DNA of 64,000 nt from Nitratireductor kimnyeongensis (GTDB lineage: Bacteria > Pseudomonadota > Alphaproteobacteria > Rhizobiales > Rhizobiaceae): NCBI RefSeq assembly GCF_019891395.1, contig NZ_CP078143.1, positions 2,927,001 to 2,991,000 on the forward strand, in the 5' to 3' direction. Under the pieces are notes generated by a model that had not been told where the DNA came from, did no database searches, and saw nothing but the letters and a program-made list of their open reading frames with translations. A program made the position numbers and the translations under genes. How positions within the stretch are numbered: the first letter of the stretch is position 1; every line of letters starts with the position of its first letter. Below are positions 1 through 8,068 of this stretch, one piece after another.

Positions 1-570
1 GAAGTGGTGATCGTGGTTTTCGATGCGACCATCCCTTTCGAGAAACAGGACTTGCAGATCGCCGATCTGATCATCCGCGAGGGCAGGGCGCCGGTCATTG
101 CCTTCAACAAATGGGACCTGATCGAGGACCGGCAGGAGACCCTCGCCGAGCTCCACGAGAAGACGGCGCGGCTTCTGCCACAGGTGCGCGGGCTGCAGGC
201 CGTTCCCATTTCTGCGGAGACCGGGCGCGGGTTCGACAAGCTTATGGAGGCGGTGGAGAAGACGCACCGCACCTGGAACAGCAGAATTTCAACCGGCCGC
301 CTCAACCGGTGGCTGGAAGGCGCGACGGGACAGCATCCGCCGCCGGCCGTGGCCGGACGCCGGCTCAAGGTGAAGTACATAACGCAGATCAAGACGCGGC
401 CACCGGGCTTCGTGGTCTCCTGCTCCCGGCCTGAAGCGATGCCGCAATCCTATGTCCGCTATCTCATGAACGGGTTGCGCGAGACCTTCAATCTCTATGG
501 CGTTCCGATCCGTGTGGCGCTGCGCACCTCCGACAACCCCTATGCGGGGCGGGCGAAGAAACGCCGCTGA
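1..570 (+). CDS. der: GTPase Der (EngA), C-terminal part
   Basis: This is the last 189 codons of the double-GTPase Der, which helps mature the 50S ribosomal subunit; the start lies beyond the left edge of the window. The visible protein begins inside the second GTPase domain. It shows the G4 guanine-specificity motif NKWD at about residues 36-39 of this fragment and a G5-like SAE, followed by the KH-like C-terminal domain and a basic tail AKKRR. Der proteins are usually 440-490 aa, so about 60% is missing here. A terminator hairpin starts 31 bases after the stop, which suggests der ends its transcript. Confidence 0.95.
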   Translation, partial: EVVIVVFDATIPFEKQDLQIADLIIREGRAPVIAFNKWDLIEDRQETLAELHEKTARLLPQVRGLQAVPISAETGRGFDKLMEAVEKTHRTWNSRISTGRLNRWLEGATGQHPPPAVAGRRLKVKYITQIKTRPPGFVVSCSRPEAMPQSYVRYLMNGLRETFNLYGVPIRVALRTSDNPYAGRAKKRR

Positions 571-600
571 GGGCGGTATCCACAATGAGTTCAGAAGAGG

Positions 601-628
601 ACGGGCTTTGCATCGCAAGGCCCGTTTT
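601..628 (+). terminator. rho-independent terminator after der
   Basis: An 11-bp stem (601-611 pairing with 615-625, one G-U pair) with a 3-base loop is followed directly by a short T run (625-628). It sits just after the der stop and before the next gene's regulatory region. Confidence 0.8.
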
Positions 629-668
629 CGTTTGCTTTTGCTGCTTCGCCAGCAAGACCGCTCGACCT

Positions 669-693
669 GTTAACCAGTGATCAAGGTTAACCA
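669..693 (+). promoter_or_regulatory. paired GTTAACCA boxes (CtrA-like half-sites)
   Basis: The octamer GTTAACCA occurs twice (669-676 and 686-693), 17 bases apart, and the same stretch also holds a 7-bp inverted repeat (669-675 against 685-691). TTAACCA resembles the CtrA half-site TTAACCAT described in rhizobia. The position, about 40-65 bases before a cell wall hydrolase start, would suit cell-cycle control. The repeats are seen directly; the CtrA link is inference. Confidence 0.4.
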
Positions 694-733
694 AATATGG
701 TTTTGGAAATCGGGTTGAGTTGCGTAGCGGAGA

Positions 734-1924
734 GTGTGGGTGCTTCGTCGGAGTGGAAGAGTACCGCGCAAGGCGGTTGATGAATCGCGTTCCTTCCTGG
801 CGCCAGCTTTGGTGGCGTTGGGGTTCTGGATCGGGTTTCCGGGCATTGTCGCGCATCAGGATATGGCCGGGCTGGTTTCCGGAGAAGAGGGCGCGGGTCC
901 CCGCTGGGCCGCCTTCGTGGAAAAATCCGTCGCCGGTTCCATCCATCAGGCAGAGATGCCCTTTGTGGATGGTGATCTGAAGACGGGCAGCATTTCCGGA
1001 TCGGGAATGGCTGCACCCGGCATCGGCAAGATCGCCTTCCGCGGCAAAAAAGGGTTCACCGGCACAACGCCGGACGAAGATCGCATCAATCGCGCGGAAA
1101 AGACCGGACGGCTTGTTCAGGTCGTTCCGGTCCAGCCGCCGAAGCTTTTCGAAGCCGGCACGATCTTCGAAAAAACCAGTTTCCTCCTTGAGAAGCCGAA
1201 ACCCGACCAGAAGCTGATGGCGTTTGTCGATCCCGACATCAAGGGCGAGGAAGTGCGCATCGCCTCGGCGTTCTATATGAAAAAGGATAAGAAGGCCGAT
1301 CCGACGCTGCCACGCGCGATCGCCGAGTTGGTCAACAACGATCAGCCTGACATTCTTGCCACCGCTTATGCACCGCAGAAACCCGACTATGCGAAAGCCT
1401 CGCCATTTGCGAGCATCCTGCGCGAAGAGGAGCCGGCAGGCGGGCGGTTCATTCCTCCGGTCGATGCGAAGGATCATCCCTGGGCGCGGCAACCTCTACC
1501 CGAAACGGCGTTTTCGAAAAGCGAGCAGCAATGTCTTGCAGCCGGCATCTACTTCGAGGCGCGCGGTGAATCCGTGAAGGGGCAGGCTGCGGTGGCGCAG
1601 GTCATTCTCAATCGCGTGCGCAATCCCACCTATCCGAACACGATCTGCGGTGTCGTTTACCAGAACGAGAAATGGCGCAATCGTTGCCAGTTTTCATTCG
1701 CCTGCGACGGGATTCGTGACCGCGTCGCCAGCCCGGGGCATTTCAAGACGGCGCAGGAAGTGGCCATGGCCACGACCGCCGGTAAGATCTGGCTGCCGGA
1801 AGTGGGCTCTTCCACCCATTATCACGCGACCTATGTGAACCCGCGTTGGGCACACGCCATGCAACGCATGAAAAAGATCGGCCAGCACATTTTCTATCGC
1901 ACCTATGGCGGTGGCTGGAACTGA
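734..1924 (+). CDS. SleB-type cell wall hydrolase
   Basis: Probable peptidoglycan hydrolase of the SleB/Hydrolase_2 family acting in the envelope. The last ~125 residues (from about residue 265) carry the family core, including AAGIYFEARGES with its catalytic-type Glu, then QAAVAQVILNRV, and later STHYHATYVNPRW. The first ~260 residues are not recognisable as a known domain and include one hydrophobic stretch near residues 22-40 that could be a signal anchor. The GTG at 734 is the first start after an in-frame stop; the GTG at 740 is equally possible. The gene stands alone between der and the ATP synthase operon. Confidence 0.82.
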   Translation: MWVLRRSGRVPRKAVDESRSFLAPALVALGFWIGFPGIVAHQDMAGLVSGEEGAGPRWAAFVEKSVAGSIHQAEMPFVDGDLKTGSISGSGMAAPGIGKIAFRGKKGFTGTTPDEDRINRAEKTGRLVQVVPVQPPKLFEAGTIFEKTSFLLEKPKPDQKLMAFVDPDIKGEEVRIASAFYMKKDKKADPTLPRAIAELVNNDQPDILATAYAPQKPDYAKASPFASILREEEPAGGRFIPPVDAKDHPWARQPLPETAFSKSEQQCLAAGIYFEARGESVKGQAAVAQVILNRVRNPTYPNTICGVVYQNEKWRNRCQFSFACDGIRDRVASPGHFKTAQEVAMATTAGKIWLPEVGSSTHYHATYVNPRWAHAMQRMKKIGQHIFYRTYGGGWN

Positions 1925-2084
1925 TAAGGGCGGTGAAATCACTCAAATGAAGGTCTGAAAAGCGGCAGGACTCGCCGCGATTCCCGCTTTCATCGTGTCA
2001 TTTGCCGCTGCGCGCATTGTCGCATCTGCTCATCTTATTGTTTTTCAATATATTTTTGTCTTTGCATGTGTGCGCAACAGCGGC

Positions 2085-2113
2085 TTGACTGGGGCGTGGG
2101 CGCTCACTATGTT
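2085..2113 (+). promoter_or_regulatory. sigma-70-type promoter of the F0 ATP synthase operon
   Basis: TTGACT (2085-2090), a 17-base spacer and TATGTT (2108-2113) make a good vegetative promoter. The expected transcript would start near 2120, leaving a leader of about 50 bases before the atpI GTG. The AT-rich stretch before it (2036-2060) may act as an UP-like element. Confidence 0.6.
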
Positions 2114-2169
2114 GCGCGCGACTTTCAAGCGGATAGCCGCTGACCAGCAAACCCGGTACGGAGATTGCG

Positions 2170-2523
2170 GTGGCCGACAAGGATCAGCCGGACGACCTGG
2201 AGCGCCGGCGCGCCGATCTGGAAAAGGCTCTCGCGTACAGACGACCGGCGAAGCAAGACGGCGGTGAGGGGAAGACGAAGGGCGATATGGCGGGTGCCGC
2301 ACAGGCACTCAGACTGTCCAGTGAGTTTATTGCCGGCGTGGGTGTCGGCGCTGCTCTTGGATGGTTCATTGACCATTTTGCCGGAACGTCGCCCTGGGGA
2401 CTGATCATTTTCCTGCTCCTCGGTTTCGGGGCAGGTGTTCTCAATGTCCTGCGCTCGGCGGGACTTGTTGCTGAATTTGGGATCCGCTCATCGGATGATG
2501 CGCGGGATCCTGAGAAGAAGTAA
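2170..2523 (+). CDS. atpI: ATP synthase accessory protein AtpI
   Basis: Small membrane protein encoded first in F0 operons; members are thought to help assemble the subunit c ring or handle Mg2+. The 117-aa product has a charged N-terminal ~45 residues, two hydrophobic segments (about 52-72 and 77-98) and a charged tail ending DPEKK, the usual AtpI layout. GTG is taken as start because it follows the promoter at the right distance and no ATG precedes the conserved region. It lies 39 bases before atpB, in the same operon. Confidence 0.88.
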   Translation: MADKDQPDDLERRRADLEKALAYRRPAKQDGGEGKTKGDMAGAAQALRLSSEFIAGVGVGAALGWFIDHFAGTSPWGLIIFLLLGFGAGVLNVLRSAGLVAEFGIRSSDDARDPEKK

Positions 2524-2562
2524 ACGGCGCCCGGGCGCCAGACCAGAAGTGAGGGGGGCCAG

Positions 2563-3312
2563 GTGGCCAACGATCCGATCCATCAGTTCCAGATCTCCAA
2601 GTGGATTCCGATTGAGGTCGGCGGACTGGATTTCTCGTTCACGAATTCCTCCGCCTTCATGGTTGCGACGGTGGTCGCTGCCGGGGCTTTCCTGTTCCTG
2701 ACGACGTCGAGCCGTGGCCTGGTGCCCGGCCGCCTGCAGTCGATCTCGGAGATGAGCTACGAGTTCGTGGCCTCAATGCTGAGAGATTCGGCGGGCTCGC
2801 ATGGAATGCGGTTCTTCCCGTTCGTGTTCTCGATCTTCATGTTCGTCCTGATGGCCAACCTGCTTGGTCTTTTCCCTTACTTCTTTACTGTGACCAGCCA
2901 CATCATCGTCACCTTCGCGCTCGCGCTGATGGTGATCGGAACGGTTGTCGTCTACGGTTTCTGGAAGCACGGTTTCGGTTTCCTCAAGCTCTTCGTGCCG
3001 CAGGGCGTTCCCGGTGTGGTGGTGCCACTGGTGGTGCTGATCGAGATCGTGTCATTCCTGTCGCGCCCCGTCAGCCTTTCGGTTCGTCTCTTTGCCAACA
3101 TGCTGGCAGGACACATCACGCTCAAGGTCTTTGCCGGCTTCGTCACCTCCATGAGCGCGCTTGGCGCGGCCGGTGTGGCCGGTGCCATTCTGCCGCTCAT
3201 CATGACCGTGGCGATCACCGGTCTCGAATTCCTCGTCGCCTTCATGCAGGCCTACGTCTTTGCCGTTCTGACCTGCATGTATCTGAACGACGCCGTCCAT
3301 CCCGGCCACTGA
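2563..3312 (+). CDS. atpB: ATP synthase F0 subunit a
   Basis: Membrane stator subunit that forms the proton half-channels against the c ring. The 249-aa protein is strongly hydrophobic with about five to six membrane helices. The signature segment [12 protein letters not shown] carries the essential arginine facing subunit c, and the last helix contains [15 protein letters not shown]. The GTG start follows a GAGGGGGG ribosome binding site. Length and order (I-a-c-b'-b) match alphaproteobacterial F0 operons, in which the F1 genes are elsewhere. Confidence 0.97.
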   Translation: MANDPIHQFQISKWIPIEVGGLDFSFTNSSAFMVATVVAAGAFLFLTTSSRGLVPGRLQSISEMSYEFVASMLRDSAGSHGMRFFPFVFSIFMFVLMANLLGLFPYFFTVTSHIIVTFALALMVIGTVVVYGFWKHGFGFLKLFVPQGVPGVVVPLVVLIEIVSFLSRPVSLSVRLFANMLAGHITLKVFAGFVTSMSALGAAGVAGAILPLIMTVAITGLEFLVAFMQAYVFAVLTCMYLNDAVHPGH

Positions 3313-3341
3313 TCAAGAGGTTTGAAAAGATCGGCTTCGTT

Positions 3342-3393
3342 CCGGCCTCAAGGGCCGGTCAGAGGAAAACAGGTTTCACCGGCGGTTTCCGCC
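3342..3393 (+). other. two hairpins in the atpB-atpE spacer
   Basis: Two short perfect hairpins lie between atpB and atpE: CCGGCC/GGCCGG (3342-3347 with 3353-3358) and GGCGG/CCGCC with a TTT loop (3381-3385 with 3389-3393). Neither has a T run, so they are more likely RNA processing or stability elements than terminators. The atpE ribosome binding site AAGGAG further on is left unpaired. Confidence 0.5.
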
Positions 3394-3439
3394 AAGTCTG
3401 AAGAAAACACGCAAATCCGCGATCACAAGGAGTTTTAAA

Positions 3440-3664
3440 ATGGAAGTAGAAGCAGCAAAGGCTATCGGCGCCGGTATCGCTTGTTTCGGCATGGCCGGTG
3501 CAGCGCTCGGCCTCGGCAACATCTTCGGCAGCTATCTTTCGGGCGCCCTGCGCAACCCGTCGGCAGCAGACGGCCAGTTCGGCCGCCTGATCTTCGGCTT
3601 CGCCGTTACGGAAGCTCTCGGCATCTTCTCGCTGCTCATCGCTCTGCTCCTCCTCTTCACCTAA
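3440..3664 (+). CDS. atpE: ATP synthase F0 subunit c
   Basis: Ring-forming proteolipid that carries protons in F0. The 74-aa hairpin has two membrane helices: a Gly/Ala-rich first helix (about 10-33), the polar loop with RNP (38-40), and a second helix holding the proton-binding carboxylate Glu58 in FAVTEALG. A strong AAGGAG ribosome binding site precedes the ATG. It is flanked by hairpins on both sides, in keeping with the need for many more copies of c than of the other subunits. Confidence 0.97.
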   Translation: MEVEAAKAIGAGIACFGMAGAALGLGNIFGSYLSGALRNPSAADGQFGRLIFGFAVTEALGIFSLLIALLLLFT

Positions 3665-3683
3665 GCGCGCGTTTCGTGTGCGT

Positions 3684-3714
3684 GGCCGGCCGCTTTCGGG
3701 CGTCCGGCCGGTTT
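3684..3714 (+). terminator. hairpin with short T run after atpE
   Basis: GGCCGG (3684-3689) pairs with CCGGCC (3704-3709), with room for further pairs inside, and is followed by GTTTT. It stands between atpE and the b' gene inside the operon, so it probably acts as a partial terminator or a 3' stabiliser that raises atpE transcript levels. Confidence 0.45.
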
Positions 3715-3729
3715 TAAAAGAGGTAGACA

Positions 3730-4311
3730 ATGTTTGTGGCATCGGCATTCGCAGCCTCGGCGCAAGACGCCGCGGAAGCGACCCATTCGGAAACCGGCGT
3801 TGCGTCTGACGGCGCACACGAGGCCGGCTTCCCGCCTTTCGATTCGTCCACATTTCCGTCGCAAATCTTGTGGCTGGCGATCACCTTCGGGCTGTTCTAC
3901 CTGTTCCTGAAGCGCGTTGTGCTGCCGCGGATCGGCGGTATTCTGGAAGTGCGGCGTGACCGCATTGCCCAGGATCTCGACCAGGCGGCGCGGATGAAGG
4001 AAGAGGCGGATGAAGCGGTTGCTGCCTATGAGCAGGAACTGGCTGACGCCCGCAAGAAGGCCAATGTCATCGGCCAGGAAGCCCGCGACGCCGCCAAGGC
4101 GGAAGCGGATGCGGAACGTCGTGAGATCGAGAAGCAGCTCGACGCCAAGCTGGGCGAGGCCGAAAAGCGCATCGCCTCGATCAAGGAAACGGCCATGAAG
4201 GACGTTGGAACGATTGCCGAGGATACGGCAGCGTCCATCGTTCAGGAACTGGTCGGCGGCCGTCTCGACAAGACCGCGGTGCAGGCCGCCGTCAAGTCCG
4301 TCAAGCAGTAG
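3730..4311 (+). CDS. atpF2: ATP synthase F0 subunit b'
   Basis: One of the two different b-type stator subunits found in alphaproteobacteria and phototrophs. The 193-aa protein has an Ala/Glu-rich N-terminal extension (about residues 1-38), one membrane helix (about 40-62) and then a long, highly charged coiled coil rich in Ala, Glu and Lys to the end. It is followed nine bases later by the companion b gene. The extra N-terminal segment separates it from the shorter subunit b. Confidence 0.92.
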   Translation: MFVASAFAASAQDAAEATHSETGVASDGAHEAGFPPFDSSTFPSQILWLAITFGLFYLFLKRVVLPRIGGILEVRRDRIAQDLDQAARMKEEADEAVAAYEQELADARKKANVIGQEARDAAKAEADAERREIEKQLDAKLGEAEKRIASIKETAMKDVGTIAEDTAASIVQELVGGRLDKTAVQAAVKSVKQ

Positions 4312-4320
4312 GAGAGGGCC

Positions 4321-4800
4321 ATGGACGCGACATTCTGGGCGTTTGTTGCCCTGATCATCTTCCTGGGTATCCTTGCCTACTTCAAGGTGCCCGGCATGAT
4401 CAACGGCGCGCTTGACGGGCGTGCCGAGCGCATCCGCAACGAGCTGGACGAAGCGCGCAAGTTGCGTGAGGACGCGCAGCAACTGCTCGCTGAATATCAG
4501 CGCAAGCGGCAGGAAGCCGAGCAGGAGGCGCAGGAGATCGTCAGCGCCGCCAAGCACGAGGCGGAACTGATCGTCAAGGAAGCCAAGCAGAAGACGGATG
4601 AATATGTCGCCCGTCGCACGGCACTTGCCGAACAGAAGATCGAACAGGCCGAGCAGGACGCGGTGAACGAGGTTCGCGCTAGCGCTGTGGACCTCGCGGT
4701 GGAAGCTGCGCGCAGCATTCTTGCCGACAAGGTTGACGCCAAGACCGGCGGAGATCTGTTCAAGGCCGCACTGCAGGACGTGAAGACAAAGCTGAACTAA
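4321..4800 (+). CDS. atpF: ATP synthase F0 subunit b
   Basis: Second b-type stator subunit; with b' it forms the heterodimeric peripheral stalk linking F0 to F1. It is 159 aa, with one N-terminal membrane helix (about 5-23) and a long charged coiled coil containing several EAEQEAQE-like heptads. A GGAGAGGGCC sequence just before the ATG provides the ribosome binding site. It is the last gene of the operon and is followed by a strong terminator. Confidence 0.93.
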   Translation: MDATFWAFVALIIFLGILAYFKVPGMINGALDGRAERIRNELDEARKLREDAQQLLAEYQRKRQEAEQEAQEIVSAAKHEAELIVKEAKQKTDEYVARRTALAEQKIEQAEQDAVNEVRASAVDLAVEAARSILADKVDAKTGGDLFKAALQDVKTKLN

Positions 4801-4826
4801 TCGGCTTTCGCAAAGTTGACATTTGA

Positions 4827-4857
4827 AACGCCGCCGGTTTCCGGCGGCGTTTTTTTG
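4827..4857 (+). terminator. rho-independent terminator of the F0 operon
   Basis: A perfect 11-bp stem (4827-4837 with 4841-4851) with a TTT loop runs straight into seven T residues. It starts 26 bases after the atpF stop. The next ~225 bases, up to the end of rnhB on the other strand, hold no gene that I can support. Confidence 0.93.
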
Positions 4858-5083
4858 TGTGGGTTTCTGTCACTTGATGCCATTCGACGCCGGTGTCGCG
4901 CCGGCGCAAGCAAGATATGTCGAGCGTAACGTCAATGAGGCGACCATGCGCGACAATTGCGGCGCGATCAGTCTGTAAGAGATGTCGTGTCACACCGGGC
5001 GGTATGACATTCTGAGCGGAAATGTGCGGGCAGGGAATTCACCACATGACAGGTGGTTTCAGGCGGTCCAGGGCTCAATGGCT

Positions 5084-5803
5084 TCACCCTTCGGTCAGTT
5101 GCTCCAGTGACTGCGCAACGGTTTGCCCACCGGAGGCTGTATTGTCGATGCGAAGGTGCCGCAACGGGGCGAAGCTCATCCGGTGCAGGCGCGACAACGC
5201 GCCGTGCTCCGTTATGGCTGTGCGGTGGCGTTTGGTGCCATAACCCATATGCGCCTCGAAACCGTAGGCGGGGGTGACGCCGCCGGCGCGCGTCATCATG
5301 CGATCCCGCGTGACCTTGGCGACGATGGAGGCGGCAGCGATTGACTGGCTGCGTTGATCGCCTTTCACCACCGCGCGCGCCGGACAGCAAAGCCCCGGCG
5401 GCACGTCGCGGCCATCGGCGAGCGCAAAGAGCGGCGTGACGCACAGCCCGGTGGCAGCGCGGCGCATGGCCTCAAGGCTGGCGCGAAGAATGTCGGACCG
5501 ATCTATGCTTGCCGCACAGATGGACGCGACAGAGACGCTGACGGCCATCTCGATGATCGCCTGGAAGAGCCGATCGCGCGCTTCGGCAGACAGCCGCTTG
5601 GAATCGTCCAGCCCTTCAGGCAAACGGTTTGCATCAAGAATGACGGCGGCGGCCACAACAGGGCCTGCAAGCGGCCCGCGGCCTGCCTCGTCGAGCCCTG
5701 CCACGGGGGCCAGGCCCTCGCGCAGGAGAGCGGCCTCCATCTGGAAGTCGGGGCGAACGGGCAGATCAAAAAGAGTGGGAGAATCGGAACGCGTGCGAGC
5801 CAT
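5084..5803 (-). CDS. rnhB: ribonuclease HII
   Basis: Endonuclease that cuts the RNA strand of RNA/DNA hybrids and removes single ribonucleotides from DNA. The 239-aa protein has the signature [19 protein letters not shown] near residue 37, with the paired Asp-Glu, then LDDSKRLS and a later Asp in FALADGRD within the conserved core. An N-terminal ~30-residue extension precedes the catalytic domain, as in other rhizobia. The window also holds rnhA (RNase HI) at 56.8 kb, so both RNase H types are present. Confidence 0.95.
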   Translation of the reverse strand: MARTRSDSPTLFDLPVRPDFQMEAALLREGLAPVAGLDEAGRGPLAGPVVAAAVILDANRLPEGLDDSKRLSAEARDRLFQAIIEMAVSVSVASICAASIDRSDILRASLEAMRRAATGLCVTPLFALADGRDVPPGLCCPARAVVKGDQRSQSIAAASIVAKVTRDRMMTRAGGVTPAYGFEAHMGYGTKRHRTAITEHGALSRLHRMSFAPLRHLRIDNTASGGQTVAQSLEQLTEG

Positions 5804-6023
5804 GGTGCGGCGATGCTCGCATCGCTTCCGATTCTCCGCAAGGGCCTCCCGGCAACAAGGGGGGCGGATGGGCCGGGAAGCGACCGTCGGCTACGGGGAT
5901 GCAAGCCGGACGGAAAGGATGTGCTGTCGGGAAAGGCGACGTTTCACGGAAACGTGGTGCCGCTCCGACGCTTTGATCTGCGATACGGAATCCGGAGCAG
6001 TGGGCGGATCCGGCAAGACACTG

Positions 6024-7178
6024 TCAAAGCAGCATGAGTTGTTCGCCTCCCGGCTGGGGCTGTTTGAACAGATCCGTCCTCAGCTTGCGCTTTTGCTGAT
6101 TGAGCCCGAGCCGCTTTGCCGCGATCTCGAAGCGCCTGCCGATCTGCCAGGCATAGGGGCCGGTGCCCTTCATGCGCTTGCCCCATTCCGCGTCGTAATC
6201 CTTGCCGCCGCGCATGGAGCGGATCAGCGACAGGACGTGGCGATAGCGGTCGGGCGCGTGGCGCAGAAGCCATTCCTTGAAAATGGGGCTGACCTCCAGC
6301 GGAAGACGCAGAATGATATAACCCGCCTCGCGCGCGCCGGCTGTGGCGGCGGATTCCAGAATGCGCTCGATTTCGCAGTCGGTGAGGCCGGGAATGACAG
6401 GGCCCAACATCACGGATGTGGGGATGCCGGCGTCGGTCAACGCACGGATGGCTTCCAGTCTCCGCGCGGGCGTCGCCGCGCGTGGTTCCATGGTGCGTGC
6501 CAGCTTGCGGTCCAGCGTGGTGACGGAAAGCGCGACCTTGGCCAATCCCTTCTCCGCCATGCGGGAGAGAATGTCGATATCGCGCATGACGAGCGCCGAT
6601 TTGGTGACGATGCCGACGGGGTGCCCGTGCGCCTCCAGCACTTCGAGGATCTCGCGCATGATGCGGTATTTCTTCTCGATGGGCTGATAGGGATCGGTGT
6701 TGGTGCCGATGGCGATGGTCCGTGGCTGATAACCCGGTTTGGAAATCTCGCGCTCCAGAAGCCGTGCGGCATCGGGCTTGGCAAAGAGCTTCGCCTCAAA
6801 GTCCAGTCCTGCCGACAGGCCCATATAGGCATGGGTGGGGCGGGCGAAACAATAGACGCAGCCATGCTCACAACCGCGATAGGGATTGATGGAGCGGTCA
6901 AAGGAGATGTCGGGCGAGGTGTTGCGCGTGATGATGGTGCGCGGCCTCTCCACCTGAACCTCGGTCTTGAAAGGAGGCAATTCCTCAAGCGAGCCCCAGC
7001 CATCGTCAAAGACATGGCGGGAGACCGGTTCATAGCGGCCAGACGGGTTGATGCCCGCTGCCCGACCCCGGCGACGCTCGGAATCGATGCGAATGCCCGA
7101 CCGGTCGATGACCGTGTTGGCTGTCGCGGCCCCACCGCCATTGAAGGCGGCTGCATCTGCTCTCACAATCTGTTCCAT
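6024..7178 (-). CDS. PA0069-family radical SAM protein
   Basis: Radical SAM enzyme of the PA0069 family; the reaction is unknown. The cluster-binding motif CEHGCVYC has cysteines at about residues 103, 107 and 110 of the 384-aa product, followed by FARPTHAYMGLSAG. Later conserved segments include AIGTNTDPYQP and VMLGPVIPGLTD. The ATG at 7178 is preferred because GGAG sits six bases before it; an in-frame ATG at 7190 would add four residues. The open frame continues further upstream, but those codons lack family similarity. Confidence 0.88.
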   Translation of the reverse strand: MEQIVRADAAAFNGGGAATANTVIDRSGIRIDSERRRGRAAGINPSGRYEPVSRHVFDDGWGSLEELPPFKTEVQVERPRTIITRNTSPDISFDRSINPYRGCEHGCVYCFARPTHAYMGLSAGLDFEAKLFAKPDAARLLEREISKPGYQPRTIAIGTNTDPYQPIEKKYRIMREILEVLEAHGHPVGIVTKSALVMRDIDILSRMAEKGLAKVALSVTTLDRKLARTMEPRAATPARRLEAIRALTDAGIPTSVMLGPVIPGLTDCEIERILESAATAGAREAGYIILRLPLEVSPIFKEWLLRHAPDRYRHVLSLIRSMRGGKDYDAEWGKRMKGTGPYAWQIGRRFEIAAKRLGLNQQKRKLRTDLFKQPQPGGEQLMLL

Positions 7179-7388
7179 GGCTTGCTCCATGACTGAGCGA
7201 TTTCGCTGACTTTCCAGGACGCGGGGCCAAGTTCTGACCCTAGAGCCGAAAGCAGAATCAGCGTCGCTTCCGATGAATCTATTCCTATTCGAGGAATGAG
7301 AACAAAGCAAGAACTTTTGACGAAATCGAGGCGTGCGAGTTTTCCACAGGCGTGCGAAAAGGGCAGCGGGGACGGTGCCGCAGCTTTC

Positions 7389-7487
7389 AGAGCGGTTCAC
7401 CGTTTCACGGAAACGCTGCTCCGCTCTATCTGTCTGTTTTTCCGCATTTGCGTGGACGTCAGGTGATTCCACCTGACTGCAAAATGC
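7389..7487. repeat. intergenic mosaic repeat, copy A
   Basis: About 100 bases beginning AGAGCGGTTCACC and containing the near-palindrome CGTTTCACGGAAACG, then CTGCTCCGCTCTAT, and ending with GTGATTCCACCTG. A second copy in the same order lies at 33752-33846. The arrangement of short palindromes recalls the RIME-type intergenic elements of rhizobia. It fills most of the 335-base gap between the radical SAM gene and the end of moaB; the rest (7179-7388) should hold the promoter of the radical SAM gene, which I cannot define. Confidence 0.7.
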
Positions 7488-7513
7488 TTCAGGTTATCAA
7501 GGTCAGGAAGGGA

Positions 7514-8068
7514 TCAGGCGGACTTGCCGCCGCCGCGTTTCAGATGCTCGGCAAGGCGCGGCATGATTTCCACGAAATTGCACGGCATGTGCCGGTAGTC
7601 GAACTGGTCTTTCAGGATACCGTCCCAGGCATCGCGGCAGGCGCCGGTGGAGCCGGGCAACACGAAGACGAAGGTCTGGTCGATGAGCCCCGCCGTGGCG
7701 CGCGACTGGACGGTGGACGTGCCGATCTTCTCAAAGGAGATGCGATGGAAGACCTGCGAGAAGCCGTCCATGCGCTTGTCGAACAGCGGTTCCAGCGCCT
7801 CGGGCGTCACGTCGCGCCCGGTGAAGCCGGTGCCACCCGTGGTGATGACGGCATCGACCCCGGGATCGGCGCACCACAATTTGACGGCCATCTGGATGGC
7901 CGCGATATCGTCTGCGACGATCTTTCGATCGGCGAGCGTGTGGCCGGCCTCATCGATGCGCTCGGCAAGGGTCTGGCCGGAGCGGTCGTCCTCAAGGCCG
8001 CGCGTGTCGGAAATGGTCAGCACCGCGAAGCGGACAGGAATGAATTCACGCACGGGCGTGCTGGACAT
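7514..8068 (-). CDS. moaB: molybdenum cofactor biosynthesis protein B
   Basis: MoaB/MogA-fold protein that in its family binds or adenylylates molybdopterin. The 184-aa product has the signature TTGGTGFTGRDVTPEAL and, earlier, FAVLTISDTRGLEDDRSG. The start at 8068 (MSSTPVREF) is chosen because residues before it show no family similarity. It begins 23 bases before the end of ispE on the same strand, so the two genes overlap and are probably co-translated. Confidence 0.92.
   Translation of the reverse strand: MSSTPVREFIPVRFAVLTISDTRGLEDDRSGQTLAERIDEAGHTLADRKIVADDIAAIQMAVKLWCADPGVDAVITTGGTGFTGRDVTPEALEPLFDKRMDGFSQVFHRISFEKIGTSTVQSRATAGLIDQTFVFVLPGSTGACRDAWDGILKDQFDYRHMPCNFVEIMPRLAEHLKRGGGKSA

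Noticed and set aside
488..1492. 334-codon open frame on the minus strand opposite the cell wall hydrolase
   Set aside because: The plus-strand hydrolase has a clear SleB domain and the minus frame has no recognisable domain or ribosome binding site.
5436..7196. 586-codon plus-strand open frame
   Set aside because: It lies opposite the real rnhB and radical SAM genes, whose catalytic motifs are complete; long antisense frames are common in GC-rich DNA.
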